From Pseudomonadota bacterium (GTDB taxonomy: Bacteria; Pseudomonadota; Alphaproteobacteria; Rhizobiales; Xanthobacteraceae), in NCBI GenBank assembly GCA_023405565.1, contig JAEXXW010000568.1:1-7142 (forward strand): a stretch of DNA of 7,142 nucleotides, read 5' to 3'. The notes under the pieces are model-generated. The model saw only the letters and a list, made by a program, of their open reading frames with translations, was not told where the DNA came from and made no database searches. Both the position numbers and the translations under genes were made by a program. The stretch's first letter is position 1. Each line of letters begins with the position of its first letter. Positions 1 through 6,988 of this stretch are shown here, in pieces.

Positions 1-644
1 GCATCACTTATATCGGTCATTCCACGTTCCTGATCGAAAGTCCGCGCATTGTGCGCATCGCCACCGACTACAACGACTATGTCCGTCCACCGATGCTGCC
101 GGACATCGTGACGATGAACCATGCGCATTCGACGCACTACACGGACAATCCCGATCCGAAGATCCCGCATGTGCTGCGTGGCTGGGCCAGCGAACATGGC
201 AAGCCGGTCCGCCATGACATCACGGTGAAGGACGTGCGTGTTCGCAACGTGCCGACCAATATCCGCGATTACGGCGGCGGCACCGAGCGGCACGGCAATT
301 CGATCTTTGTGTTCGAGATTGCCAACATGTGCATCGCCCATCTCGGTCATCTGCACCACACGCTGAACCAGCAGCAGATGAACGAGATTGGGCGTATCGA
401 TGCGGTCCTTGTTCCGGTCGATGGCAGCTACACGCTCGATATCGACGGCATGATCGAGGTGATCGAAGGGCTGAAGGCGCCGCTGATCATTCCGATGCAT
501 TATTTCAGCGTTTATACACTCAATCGTTTTCTCGACCGGATGCGTGAGAAATTCGACATCGAAACGTCCGAGACGCCGTCGGTCGTGATTTCCAAGACGA
601 CATTGCCGGCCAAGCCCAAAGTTTTGGTTCTGCCGGGACGCTGA
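1..644 (+). CDS. MBL-fold metal-dependent hydrolase, UlaG/COG2220-like (5' partial)
   Basis: The reading frame is open from base 3, so the gene begins upstream of the window; a GTG at 51 is internal, because the codons before it already encode the family's early strand (ITYIGHSTFLIE). Seen: HAHSTH at 120-137, HLGHLHH at 339-359, an Asp in PVDGSYTLD at 420-422, and IPMHY with its His at 498-500. Order and spacing fit the metallo-beta-lactamase fold, near the COG2220 Zn-dependent hydrolases. Such proteins usually read HxHxDH and HLGDLGH; here the Asp of the first motif is Thr, and the Asp and Gly of the second are both His, so the metal site must differ from the standard two-zinc one. The substrate cannot be told. 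No signal peptide can be judged because the N-terminus is missing. The gene lies 138 bases ahead of the Rieske oxygenase on the same strand, which allows but does not prove a functional link. The fold is secure; the exact function is unknown. Confidence 0.85.
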   Translation, partial: ITYIGHSTFLIESPRIVRIATDYNDYVRPPMLPDIVTMNHAHSTHYTDNPDPKIPHVLRGWASEHGKPVRHDITVKDVRVRNVPTNIRDYGGGTERHGNSIFVFEIANMCIAHLGHLHHTLNQQQMNEIGRIDAVLVPVDGSYTLDIDGMIEVIEGLKAPLIIPMHYFSVYTLNRFLDRMREKFDIETSETPSVVISKTTLPAKPKVLVLPGR

Positions 645-676
645 CGGCTTGTCAGATCGGTTGTTGCTGCAATTCC

Positions 677-705
677 TTGCACGCGTAACTTTGATCTGAT
701 GTAAT
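677..705 (+). promoter_or_regulatory. possible sigma70-type promoter for the Rieske-GS operon
   Basis: TTGCAC at 677-682 and TGTAAT at 700-705 are separated by 17 bases. The -10 element matches the consensus at 5 of 6 positions, but the -35 matches only TTG. The spot is sensible: it is the only gap ahead of the oxygenase, and a palindrome follows directly where transcription would begin. Chance matches of this quality are common, so this is a candidate only. Confidence 0.25.
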
Positions 706-706
706 T

Positions 707-730
707 CGAACCAATGTTCGGTCAGTGAAC
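707..730 (+). promoter_or_regulatory. possible operator: palindrome plus a third half-site
   Basis: CGAACCAATGTTCG at 707-720 is an inverted repeat with 5-base arms and a 4-base spacer. A further GAAC at 727-730 makes an overlapping, looser inverted repeat with the GTTC at 716-719. The cluster sits just after the candidate -10 box, where a bound repressor would block transcription. The binding protein is unknown and no regulator gene is present in the window. Confidence 0.25.
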
Positions 731-782
731 AAGACGAAAGCGGTCCGGCCTCTTCCGACAGCTGGGCCCGGGAGGCTTCACC

Positions 783-2096
783 ATGCTGAGTGCAGAACAA
801 AACGAACTCATTACGCGCACCAATCCCGGCACCAAGGCTGGTAACCTGCTTCGCCGCTACTGGCAGCCGGCTGCACTGGTCGATGAATTGTCCGGCAATC
901 GCCCCATCAGGCCGGTGAAGCTGCTGGGCGAGAATCTCGTCCTGTTCAAGGATGGGCAGGGCCGCTATGGCCTGATCGAGCGCGGCTGCCCGCATCGCGG
1001 CACCGACCTCGCCTTTGGCCGGCTGGAAGCCGATGGGTTGCGCTGCCCGTTCCATGGCTGGAAATTCGATGTGAACGGCAAGTGCCTCGAGACGCCGGCG
1101 GAGCCTGAGGGCAGCAACCTCTGTGCCAACATTCGCCAGAAGTCTTATCCGGTGGTCGAGAAGAGCGGCATTCTCTTCGCGTATATGGGGCCGGGCGAGC
1201 CGCCGGCCTTTCCCGATTTCGACTGCTTCGTCGCGCCCGACGAATACACTTTCGCTTTCAAGGGGCTGATCGAGTGCAACTGGCTGCAATCGCTCGAAGT
1301 CGGCATTGATCCCGCACATACGTCATGGCTGCACCGGTTCTTCGAGGACGAGGACACGTCCAGATCCTATGGCAAGATGTTCCGCGACTCGACATCGGAC
1401 GCCGACATGCCGATGACGAAGATCATGCGCGATTTCCCGCGTCCACGGATCGAAGTCGAGCCGACCGATTACGGTCTGCGGCTCTCGACGCTGCGGCAGA
1501 TCAGCGACGCATCGATGCATGTGCGCGTCACCAATCTCGTCTTCCCGAATGCTTTCATGATCCCGATGAGCCAGGAGATGACGATCTCGCAATGGCATGT
1601 CCCGGTCGATGAGACGACGCATTACTGGTATTGCATCTTCACCAGCTTCGGAAACAAGGTCGACAAGGACGAGATGCGCCGCCAGCGCCTCGAATTGTAC
1701 GAGTTGCCGAACTACGTGCCACGCAAGAACAAGCAGAACGATTACGGTTTCGATCCGCATGAGCAGGCGCACGACACCTATACCGGCATGGGCGCCGACA
1801 TCAATGTGCATGACCAGTGGGCGTGCGAGTCGATGGGCCCGGTCCAGGATCGCACCAAGGAGCATCTGGGTCAGTCCGATAAGGCGATCACCGCGTATCG
1901 ACGCATGCTGCGCGCCGCGATCGAGCAGACGAGCAAGGGCGAGCGTACGCTGATGACACTGGATGCCGGGAGCGCGCCAGCGATCACCGGGCCGATGTGT
2001 GTCGATGGTGTCGGCCCGGCTTCAGATTGGCAAGGTTATTCGCAAAAGGCGCACGAGCATCGCCGCAAGACCAAGAGCTGGGCGAATGGGCATTAG
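783..2096 (+). CDS. Rieske [2Fe-2S] aromatic ring-hydroxylating oxygenase, alpha subunit (phthalate dioxygenase/LigXa-like)
   Basis: 437 residues. This is the terminal oxygenase of a multi-component system that uses O2 and reductase-supplied electrons to hydroxylate or O/N-demethylate a small, usually aromatic, substrate in the cytoplasm. The N-terminal Rieske domain carries C69-x-H71 and C88-x2-H91, the two Cys and two His that hold the [2Fe-2S] cluster. The catalytic domain has D176-x2-H179-x4-H184, the spacing of naphthalene dioxygenase D205/H208/H213: two iron ligands and the Asp that bridges to the neighbouring subunit's cluster. D344, just before ESMG (349-352) and the DRTKEHLG stretch, is the likely third iron ligand. 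This C-terminal block is typical of alpha-only phthalate dioxygenase/LigXa enzymes; no beta subunit gene follows. The start is supported by GGAGG at 771-775, seven bases before ATG. The GS-like gene follows after 27 bases. Substrate unknown; the electron-donating reductase is not in the window. Confidence 0.93.
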   Translation: MLSAEQNELITRTNPGTKAGNLLRRYWQPAALVDELSGNRPIRPVKLLGENLVLFKDGQGRYGLIERGCPHRGTDLAFGRLEADGLRCPFHGWKFDVNGKCLETPAEPEGSNLCANIRQKSYPVVEKSGILFAYMGPGEPPAFPDFDCFVAPDEYTFAFKGLIECNWLQSLEVGIDPAHTSWLHRFFEDEDTSRSYGKMFRDSTSDADMPMTKIMRDFPRPRIEVEPTDYGLRLSTLRQISDASMHVRVTNLVFPNAFMIPMSQEMTISQWHVPVDETTHYWYCIFTSFGNKVDKDEMRRQRLELYELPNYVPRKNKQNDYGFDPHEQAHDTYTGMGADINVHDQWACESMGPVQDRTKEHLGQSDKAITAYRRMLRAAIEQTSKGERTLMTLDAGSAPAITGPMCVDGVGPASDWQGYSQKAHEHRRKTKSWANGH

Positions 2097-2123
2097 CGTC
2101 CGGCATGACAATGAGTGATTGCC

Positions 2124-3605
2124 ATGTCCTCGCGCCACAGCACCACGATCAGTTTCGTCGAGCGCCACGGTTTATGGAGTGACGAGCAATCGAGGCTGGC
2201 AAAGAGCGTCGAAAAGGACATTGACGAACTCAAGCTCGATCTCGTCCGCTTTTCGTTCGTCGACCAGCACGGCGTCTTGCGTGGCAAGACAGTGGTTGCG
2301 GCCGATGCGCCGAAGCTGATGCGCAACGGCGTCAGCATGACATCGACACTGCTCTGCAAGGACACATCGCATCGCACGGTGTTTCCGGTGTTCACACCGG
2401 GCGGCGGCTTTTCGATGCCGGAGATGCAGGGAGCGGCCGACTTCCTGATGATCGCTGATCCGACGACGTTTCGCGTGTTGCCCTGGGCGCCGAACACCGG
2501 ATGGGTGTTGTGCGATATCTATTTCCAGAACGGCAAGCCGGTGCCGTTCTCGACGCGCCAGATTTGCCGAAATGCGCTGACAGCGCTTGGCGACAAAGGA
2601 TACGACCTGCTGGCCGGGCTCGAGGTCGAGTTTCATCTCTATCGCATCGAAAACCCGCGTCTTGCGCCAGCCGATGCGACATGGCCGGCCGAGCCGATCG
2701 AGGTCAGCTATATCCATCAGGGCTTTCAGCTTCTTACCGAAGCACGGTCCGATCAGATCGAGCCGATCCTCGAGCCATTCTGGCGGGCGGTTATGGCGCT
2801 TGGCCTGCCGTTCCGTTCGGCGGAGGTCGAACTCGGGCCAAGCCAATGCGAATTCACATTCCGTCCGGAGATGGCCTTCGCAGCCGCTGACATGATGGTG
2901 CTGTTCCGCAGCGCCATGAAACAGATCGCGCGTCGCAACGGCATGCACTGCACCTTCATGTGCCGGCCGGGCTTGCCGAATGCTTTTTCCAGCGGCTGGC
3001 ATCTGCATCAGTCGCTGATCGATGTGAAGACCAGGGACAACGCCTTCGTCTCCCATGACGGTGAGAATGTATTGTCGCCGCTCGGCCGGGCCTGGCTTGG
3101 CGGTCTGCTCGCCCATGCGCGGGCGAGTGCGGCCTTCGCGACTCCGACGCTCAACGGTTACAAGCGCTATCGCGCCTATGCGCTGGCGCCCGATCGCGTG
3201 ATCTGGGGACAGGACAATCGTGGCGCGATGGTGCGTGTGATCGGTCAGCCCGGCGATCCGGCCACCCACATCGAAAATCGGATCGGCGAACCGGCGGCTA
3301 ACCCGTATCTCTATATCGCCTCGCAGATCGTCGCCGGCCTCGACGGTGTCGCGCGCGATCTCGACCCCGGGCCGTCAGCCGACACGCCCTACGAAACGCC
3401 GGCCGAATCCATGCCCAGAAATTTGGGCGAGGCACTGGATGCCTTGCGCACGAACCGGTGCTTCCGGGACGCCTTCGGCGACGGCTTCATGGACTATTAT
3501 CTGCGCATCAAGGAGGCGGAGATCGCCCGCTATCGCAGTGAGGAACGGGCCGATGCCGCGGATGTCACGCGTTGGGAGCAGAAGGAATATTTCGATCTGT
3601 TCTAG
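2124..3605 (+). CDS. glutamine synthetase-family protein, probable gamma-glutamyl-amine ligase
   Basis: 493 residues from ATG 2124. A GTG at 2115 adds three codons; 2124 is preferred for its ATG and a weak GAGTGA at 2113-2118. The GS catalytic fold is complete: metal-binding E167/E169 (GLEVEF), E236 and E243 (the E-x6-E pair), H293 in SGWHLH, R348, R366 in WGQDNRG, and E384/R386 in ENRIGEP, with the 18-residue steps of Salmonella GS R321/R339/E357. It should therefore form gamma-glutamyl phosphate from glutamate and ATP. The FDGSS-type ammonium-site loop of true GS is replaced by KDTSHRTVF, and the usual adenylylation motif is not seen, so the acceptor is probably an organic amine rather than ammonia, as in PuuA, IpuC or the aniline enzymes TdnQ/AtdA1. 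The short gap after the Rieske gene implies one transcript and one pathway. The family is secure; the amine acceptor is inferred and its identity unknown. Confidence 0.9.
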   Translation: MSSRHSTTISFVERHGLWSDEQSRLAKSVEKDIDELKLDLVRFSFVDQHGVLRGKTVVAADAPKLMRNGVSMTSTLLCKDTSHRTVFPVFTPGGGFSMPEMQGAADFLMIADPTTFRVLPWAPNTGWVLCDIYFQNGKPVPFSTRQICRNALTALGDKGYDLLAGLEVEFHLYRIENPRLAPADATWPAEPIEVSYIHQGFQLLTEARSDQIEPILEPFWRAVMALGLPFRSAEVELGPSQCEFTFRPEMAFAAADMMVLFRSAMKQIARRNGMHCTFMCRPGLPNAFSSGWHLHQSLIDVKTRDNAFVSHDGENVLSPLGRAWLGGLLAHARASAAFATPTLNGYKRYRAYALAPDRVIWGQDNRGAMVRVIGQPGDPATHIENRIGEPAANPYLYIASQIVAGLDGVARDLDPGPSADTPYETPAESMPRNLGEALDALRTNRCFRDAFGDGFMDYYLRIKEAEIARYRSEERADAADVTRWEQKEYFDLF

Positions 3606-3777
3606 TTGTGCGGTCGATACGATATCGCCTCAAAATTGCAATGGGCATTTTTAGAGCAGCGGCAAGACAACTTGTCCGAGCGCTCGCATGAATATTTGTC
3701 GTTGCTCCACCCTCAATTACCGCGTGTTTACCGCTGGACACTAAGCCTTGAGCATTCGGGTGAATGGGGCTTGCTCA
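3606..3777. other. AT-richer intergenic region between operon and chemoreceptor
   Basis: This 172-base gap has roughly half G+C, lower than the genes on its left. It holds a small hairpin (CGATA, 3-base loop, TATCG at 3615-3627) and a 10-base palindrome CGAGCGCTCG at 3677-3686. No convincing T-tailed terminator and no good sigma70 or flagellar-type promoter could be picked out, although the chemoreceptor presumably has its own promoter here. Confidence 0.4.
3766..3769 (+). promoter_or_regulatory. ribosome binding site that sets the chemoreceptor start
   Basis: GGGG within AATGGGGC lies eight bases before the ATG at 3778. It favours that ATG over the in-frame TTG at 3748 and GTG at 3760, which have no comparable site. 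The resulting N-terminus, [12 protein letters not shown] followed directly by a hydrophobic helix, is also the normal form for this receptor class. Confidence 0.5.
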
Positions 3778-6147
3778 ATGTTGAACAAATTGTCCGTCGG
3801 CACATTGCTGAAATCCGTCATCGGAATTCTTGGCGCCGCTGTCATCGTCATGCTTGCCCAGAATGTGTGGGCATCCTGGACGCAATATCAGGCCGCGACG
3901 CGCAGCGCGGTGATCATTGATATCTCACGCAATCTCTTCACCGCACTCCATAATCTGCGTGTCGACCGCTCGACGACAATGCGCGATCTGGGTAGCGAGC
4001 GACCATTGACAGCTTTGGCCAAGCAGACACAGGACGTGCGTGCGGCCGGGCTGGCGGCGCTGAAGCCGGCTATGGCGGCGCTTGAAGGGTTCGATTATTC
4101 CGGGAAGCAGTCTAGCTATCCCGCCCTCGTTGCGTTAGTTCAGAAAATGAATGCTCTGCACGAGGAAAGCGCGCGCGCGGTAACGCAAGCCAAAGCGTCG
4201 CGTCGCGCAGGCTTGCTGGACGAATACAATGCGATGACCAGTGGCCTCATCACGTCGCTTGGAAATTTGTCGGAGCAACTCACCAACACGATAAAACTTG
4301 AGGACAGCACGATCGATCAATTGCTGACGATCAAGCAGCTCGCCTGGATTGCACGCAACAGTGCCGGCGACGTCCATTCAATGGTTTCGAACGGCCTGGG
4401 TGGTGTGAAGCTCCCGCCGGAGCCGATGCTGGTTTACGCAAAAAACATGGGCCGGACCGACGCGGCCTGGAACGCCCTTGAAGAGGTTGCTGCCGGTTTG
4501 GATTTGCCGCCCCAATTTGGGAAGGCCCTGCAACTGGTAAAGGATGATTTCTATGATCCGAAGTTTTCAGACTTGCGTCTGAAACTGTTCGGGTCCGTTG
4601 TTGCCGGAGAGAAGGCCAGCCTCACGACCCAAGAGTGGTTGCCAATGTCGGTGGGCAAGCTGGCTTCCTTGCTTGGCGTTGCAGAGACGGCACTTGACCT
4701 TGCCAAAGATCATTCGGAAGCGAAGGCATCTTCTTCACTGCGACATCTGCTGATGACGGGAGCGTTGCTGTTGGTGGCGTTGGTATTTGTTACCAGCACG
4801 ATGCTGCTGGTCACACGTCGCGTGACCGGACCGCTGCGCAGCATCCAGGGCGCGATGCTGAAGCTGGCCGACGGCGACTTCTCGGTCGTGCTGCCCGGTC
4901 TCGATCGCAAGGACGAGATCGGCGATGTCGCCAATTCGGTTGAGCGGTTCAAGGTCTTGGCACTGGAAAAGGCACGCGCCGAAGCGGACGAGACGTTGAA
5001 GCGCCAGAAGGCTGAGGCGGAAATGCAGGCGCAGGCGGCCGAAGAACGTGCGCGCGCAGCCGACGAACAGGCCCGTGCGATGCGGATGCTGGGTGATGGT
5101 CTTGGCCGTCTCTCGGAAGGCGATCTGACCGTGCGTCTGGATGACGGGTTCAGTACGTCCTACAGCCAGATCAAGGAAGACTTCAACGTCGCGATGGATC
5201 GCCTGCAATCGACGATCCAGGCGATCGCTTTGGCCACCGGCGAAGTGTCGAATGCCGCAGCGGAAATTTCTGCTTCGACGACCGATCTGTCGCAGCGGAC
5301 CGAAGAGCAGGCGGCAAGCCTTGAAGAGACATCCGCGTCGATGGAAGAAATTTCGGCGACGGTGAAGCAGAATGCGCACAACGCGCAGCATGCCAATTCG
5401 TTGACACGGGGCACGCATCAGATCGCCGATCAGGGCGGTCAGGTTGTGTCGGAAGCCGTGTCGGCCATGGCCCGCATCGAGGAATCGTCGCGCAAGATTT
5501 CGGACATCATCTCGGTGATCGACGAAATCGCCCGTCAGACCAACCTTCTCGCACTCAACGCCGCGGTGGAAGCGGCCCGCGCGGGCGAAGCCGGCCGCGG
5601 CTTCGCTGTGGTGGCTTCGGAAGTCCGCAGCCTGGCCCAGCGTTCGTCGCAGGCGGCCAAGGACATCAAGGACCTGATCGTCAACTCCTCGACGCAGGTC
5701 ACTGAGGGCGTGGATCTTGTCAATCGTGCTGGCACGTCGCTCGGCAAGATCGTTGAGTCGATCAAGCAGGTTGCCGAAATCGTCTCGGAAATCGCCAGTG
5801 CCAGCGGCGAGCAAGCCTCCGGTCTCGATCAGGTCAGCAAGGCGCTGGTTCAGATGGACGAAGTCACGCAGCAGAATTCGGCGCTGGTCGAGCAGAATGC
5901 CGCCACGGCCAAGACGCTGGAAGATCAGCAGGCTGCGATGCGTGAGCGCATGGGCTTCTTCAAGTTCGGCGATGAGCAGGAGGCTGCTCCGGCCCCGCGT
6001 ATTCAGTCTCCAGTCGCGCGGGTGAAGCCTGCCGCCCCTGCGGTCCGGCCGTCGACGCCGGTCCGGCAGCCGGCGAAGCGCGCGGTGGCCGCTCGCGGCG
6101 GCGCCGCTGCGGCGGTCGCCATCGAGGGGGATTGGGCGGAGTTCTGA
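3778..6147 (+). CDS. methyl-accepting chemotaxis protein, transmembrane, with CheR-tether tail
   Basis: 789 residues from ATG 3778. This is an inner-membrane chemoreceptor that should control a CheA-CheW complex. Domains in order: a first membrane helix at about 10-32; a mostly helical periplasmic sensor of about 290 residues; a second membrane helix at about 322-346 ([15 protein letters not shown]); a HAMP domain to about 397; an Ala/Glu/Arg-rich helical linker at 397-435; a second HAMP-like segment at about 436-485 ([15 protein letters not shown]); and the signalling coiled coil at about 490-727, whose hairpin tip at 583-623 contains [18 protein letters not shown] and is textbook. Gln/Glu pairs such as [10 protein letters not shown] suggest methylation sites. 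A Pro/Ala-rich flexible stretch (735-780) leads to the final DWAEF, which fits the CheR-tethering pattern x-[FWYH]-x2-[FWYH]. The ligand is unknown; the sensor slightly recalls the nitrate/nitrite-sensing (NIT) or HBM helical folds, which is a guess. Transcription probably ends at the hairpin at 6190-6219. Confidence 0.95.
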   Translation: MLNKLSVGTLLKSVIGILGAAVIVMLAQNVWASWTQYQAATRSAVIIDISRNLFTALHNLRVDRSTTMRDLGSERPLTALAKQTQDVRAAGLAALKPAMAALEGFDYSGKQSSYPALVALVQKMNALHEESARAVTQAKASRRAGLLDEYNAMTSGLITSLGNLSEQLTNTIKLEDSTIDQLLTIKQLAWIARNSAGDVHSMVSNGLGGVKLPPEPMLVYAKNMGRTDAAWNALEEVAAGLDLPPQFGKALQLVKDDFYDPKFSDLRLKLFGSVVAGEKASLTTQEWLPMSVGKLASLLGVAETALDLAKDHSEAKASSSLRHLLMTGALLLVALVFVTSTMLLVTRRVTGPLRSIQGAMLKLADGDFSVVLPGLDRKDEIGDVANSVERFKVLALEKARAEADETLKRQKAEAEMQAQAAEERARAADEQARAMRMLGDGLGRLSEGDLTVRLDDGFSTSYSQIKEDFNVAMDRLQSTIQAIALATGEVSNAAAEISASTTDLSQRTEEQAASLEETSASMEEISATVKQNAHNAQHANSLTRGTHQIADQGGQVVSEAVSAMARIEESSRKISDIISVIDEIARQTNLLALNAAVEAARAGEAGRGFAVVASEVRSLAQRSSQAAKDIKDLIVNSSTQVTEGVDLVNRAGTSLGKIVESIKQVAEIVSEIASASGEQASGLDQVSKALVQMDEVTQQNSALVEQNAATAKTLEDQQAAMRERMGFFKFGDEQEAAPAPRIQSPVARVKPAAPAVRPSTPVRQPAKRAVAARGGAAAAVAIEGDWAEF

Positions 6148-6189
6148 GTTCGGCGGCGGACCACGCCGCTGTTGAGAAGCAGGAAGCAC

Positions 6190-6219
6190 GATAATGGCCG
6201 GGCCTGCCCGGCCATTATC
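6190..6219 (+). terminator. strong rho-independent-type terminator after the chemoreceptor
   Basis: GATAATGGCCGGGC (6190-6203) and GCCCGGCCATTATC (6206-6219) form a perfect 14-base inverted repeat. Since a 2-base loop is too tight, it would fold as a 13-pair stem with a CCTG loop. A short CCTTTC rather than a long T run follows. The stem begins 42 bases after the chemoreceptor stop codon. Its A/T-rich outer pairs could let it work in both directions, but no gene converges on it here. Confidence 0.8.
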
Positions 6220-6331
6220 CTTTCGGGCGCACCCATGTCATGAGAACAACATTGCGTGGTGTTGCCATTTGTCCGTGATGCAGAAATCGGGTGGCTTGTC
6301 CCTCCTGGAGCACCCATCTCTCCGGAAGAGT

Positions 6332-6335
6332 GGAG
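6332..6335 (+). promoter_or_regulatory. ribosome binding site that sets the alkyltransferase start
   Basis: GGAG lies eight bases before the ATG at 6344. The frame is open further upstream to an ATG at 6194, but that codon falls inside the terminator stem, and the extra 50 residues are not part of the known family. The site at 6332 therefore decides the start. Confidence 0.5.
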
Positions 6336-6343
6336 ACACTGCC

Positions 6344-6907
6344 ATGACCGGGACAGCGCAGCATTACGCCGTCTTTGAAACTGCTGTCGGTTTCTGTGCG
6401 ATCGCCTGGAGCGATACAGGCGTCACATGTTTCCGGCTGCCCAGCCAGACGGCGGAAGCGGCCGAACGCCTCCTGCTTCGAAGCATGCCGCAGGTCCTGC
6501 GTGCAACGCCTCCTGCGCCGATCACAGAGGTGGTAACGGCTGTTCGACGTTACTTCGAGGGAGAGAAGATAGACTTTTCGAAGGTTGTGCTCGATATCGA
6601 CGGACAAGACCTGTTCTTTGTTCGGATTTATGAGGCGCTTCGCAAGGTTGCATGGGGTCAGACAACGACCTATGGCGCCCTCGCGAGGGAACTTGGGGCT
6701 GGACCGCAGGCCGCACGCGATGTCGGCCACGCCATGGCTAAAAATCCGGTACCGCTGATCACTCCCTGCCACAGGGTTCTGGCGGCGGGCGGCAAAATCG
6801 GCGGATTTTCGGCGCCCGGTGGCTCAACAGCGAAAGAGCGCATGCTCGCACTTGAGGGCATCAGCCTGCAGCCACCGCCGGCGGCACAGCAGCGCTTCGC
6901 CTTTTAG
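6344..6907 (+). CDS. ogt: methylated-DNA--[protein]-cysteine S-methyltransferase (Ogt-type)
   Basis: 187 residues. It repairs O6-alkylguanine (and O4-alkylthymine) in DNA by moving the alkyl group onto its own cysteine, a one-use reaction. The active-site motif PCHRV places the acceptor at C142. The helix-turn-helix DNA-binding part is clear: TTTYGALARELG at 107-118, then AAR with the arginine-finger candidate R125, and N134 in AKNP, all in the family's order. The active-site loop continues as GGFSAPGG and ends with AKERMLALEG. The N-terminal domain (1-85) is poorly conserved, as is usual. Length is close to E. coli Ogt (171), with about 15 extra residues at the C-terminus (ISLQPPPAAQQRFAF). 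There is no Ada N-terminal metal/AraC portion, so it should not be a transcriptional activator. It stands alone between a terminator and the ABC-F gene. No promoter was recognised in the 124 bases after the terminator. Confidence 0.95.
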   Translation: MTGTAQHYAVFETAVGFCAIAWSDTGVTCFRLPSQTAEAAERLLLRSMPQVLRATPPAPITEVVTAVRRYFEGEKIDFSKVVLDIDGQDLFFVRIYEALRKVAWGQTTTYGALARELGAGPQAARDVGHAMAKNPVPLITPCHRVLAAGGKIGGFSAPGGSTAKERMLALEGISLQPPPAAQQRFAF

Positions 6908-6988
6908 TCGCAAGCAGGCGGATAAGCGCTTTCGCAGACGCGCCACATGGCGTAAGTCGGCCGCGACTTTGTTCAGCCTCGTGTGCCC

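Noticed and set aside
1323..1865. Minus-strand frame opposite the Rieske gene (180 codons).
   Set aside because: No domain, no ribosome binding site of note, and the plus strand carries conserved iron-binding motifs through the same stretch.
2105..2182. Short frame starting at the ATG pair at 2105/2111 between the Rieske and GS-like genes.
   Set aside because: It ends after about 25 codons, overlaps the GS-like gene in another frame and has no recognisable feature; a leader peptide cannot be excluded but nothing supports one.
2172..3269. Long open frame on the minus strand opposite the GS-like gene (365 codons).
   Set aside because: It is Arg/His-rich with no domain and lies wholly inside a gene with all GS catalytic residues; treated as a mirror frame.
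3606..3920. A TTG-started frame directly after the GS-like stop codon that would begin with CGRYD, recalling the MCGRY start of SRAP (YedK/HMCES) proteins.
   Set aside because: The similarity ends after about six residues: no NIAPTQ-like motif follows, the start would be TTG without a ribosome binding site, and the frame runs into the chemoreceptor gene. Chance is the simplest reading.
4735..6189. Long open frame on the minus strand opposite the chemoreceptor signalling half (484 codons).
   Set aside because: The translation is Arg/Leu/Gly/His-rich with no recognisable domain, the usual mirror of a GC-rich coding strand, while the plus strand encodes an unmistakable chemoreceptor.
6194..6343. 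Upstream extension of the alkyltransferase by 50 codons from the ATG at 6194.
   Set aside because: The ATG lies inside the terminator stem and the extra residues do not fit the family; the ATG at 6344 with GGAG upstream is better.
6937..6958. Weak hairpin (CGCCA, 2-base loop, TGGCG, with a bulged outer GAC/GTC) after the alkyltransferase gene.
   Set aside because: Short core stem, tight loop and no T run; not good enough to call a terminator.
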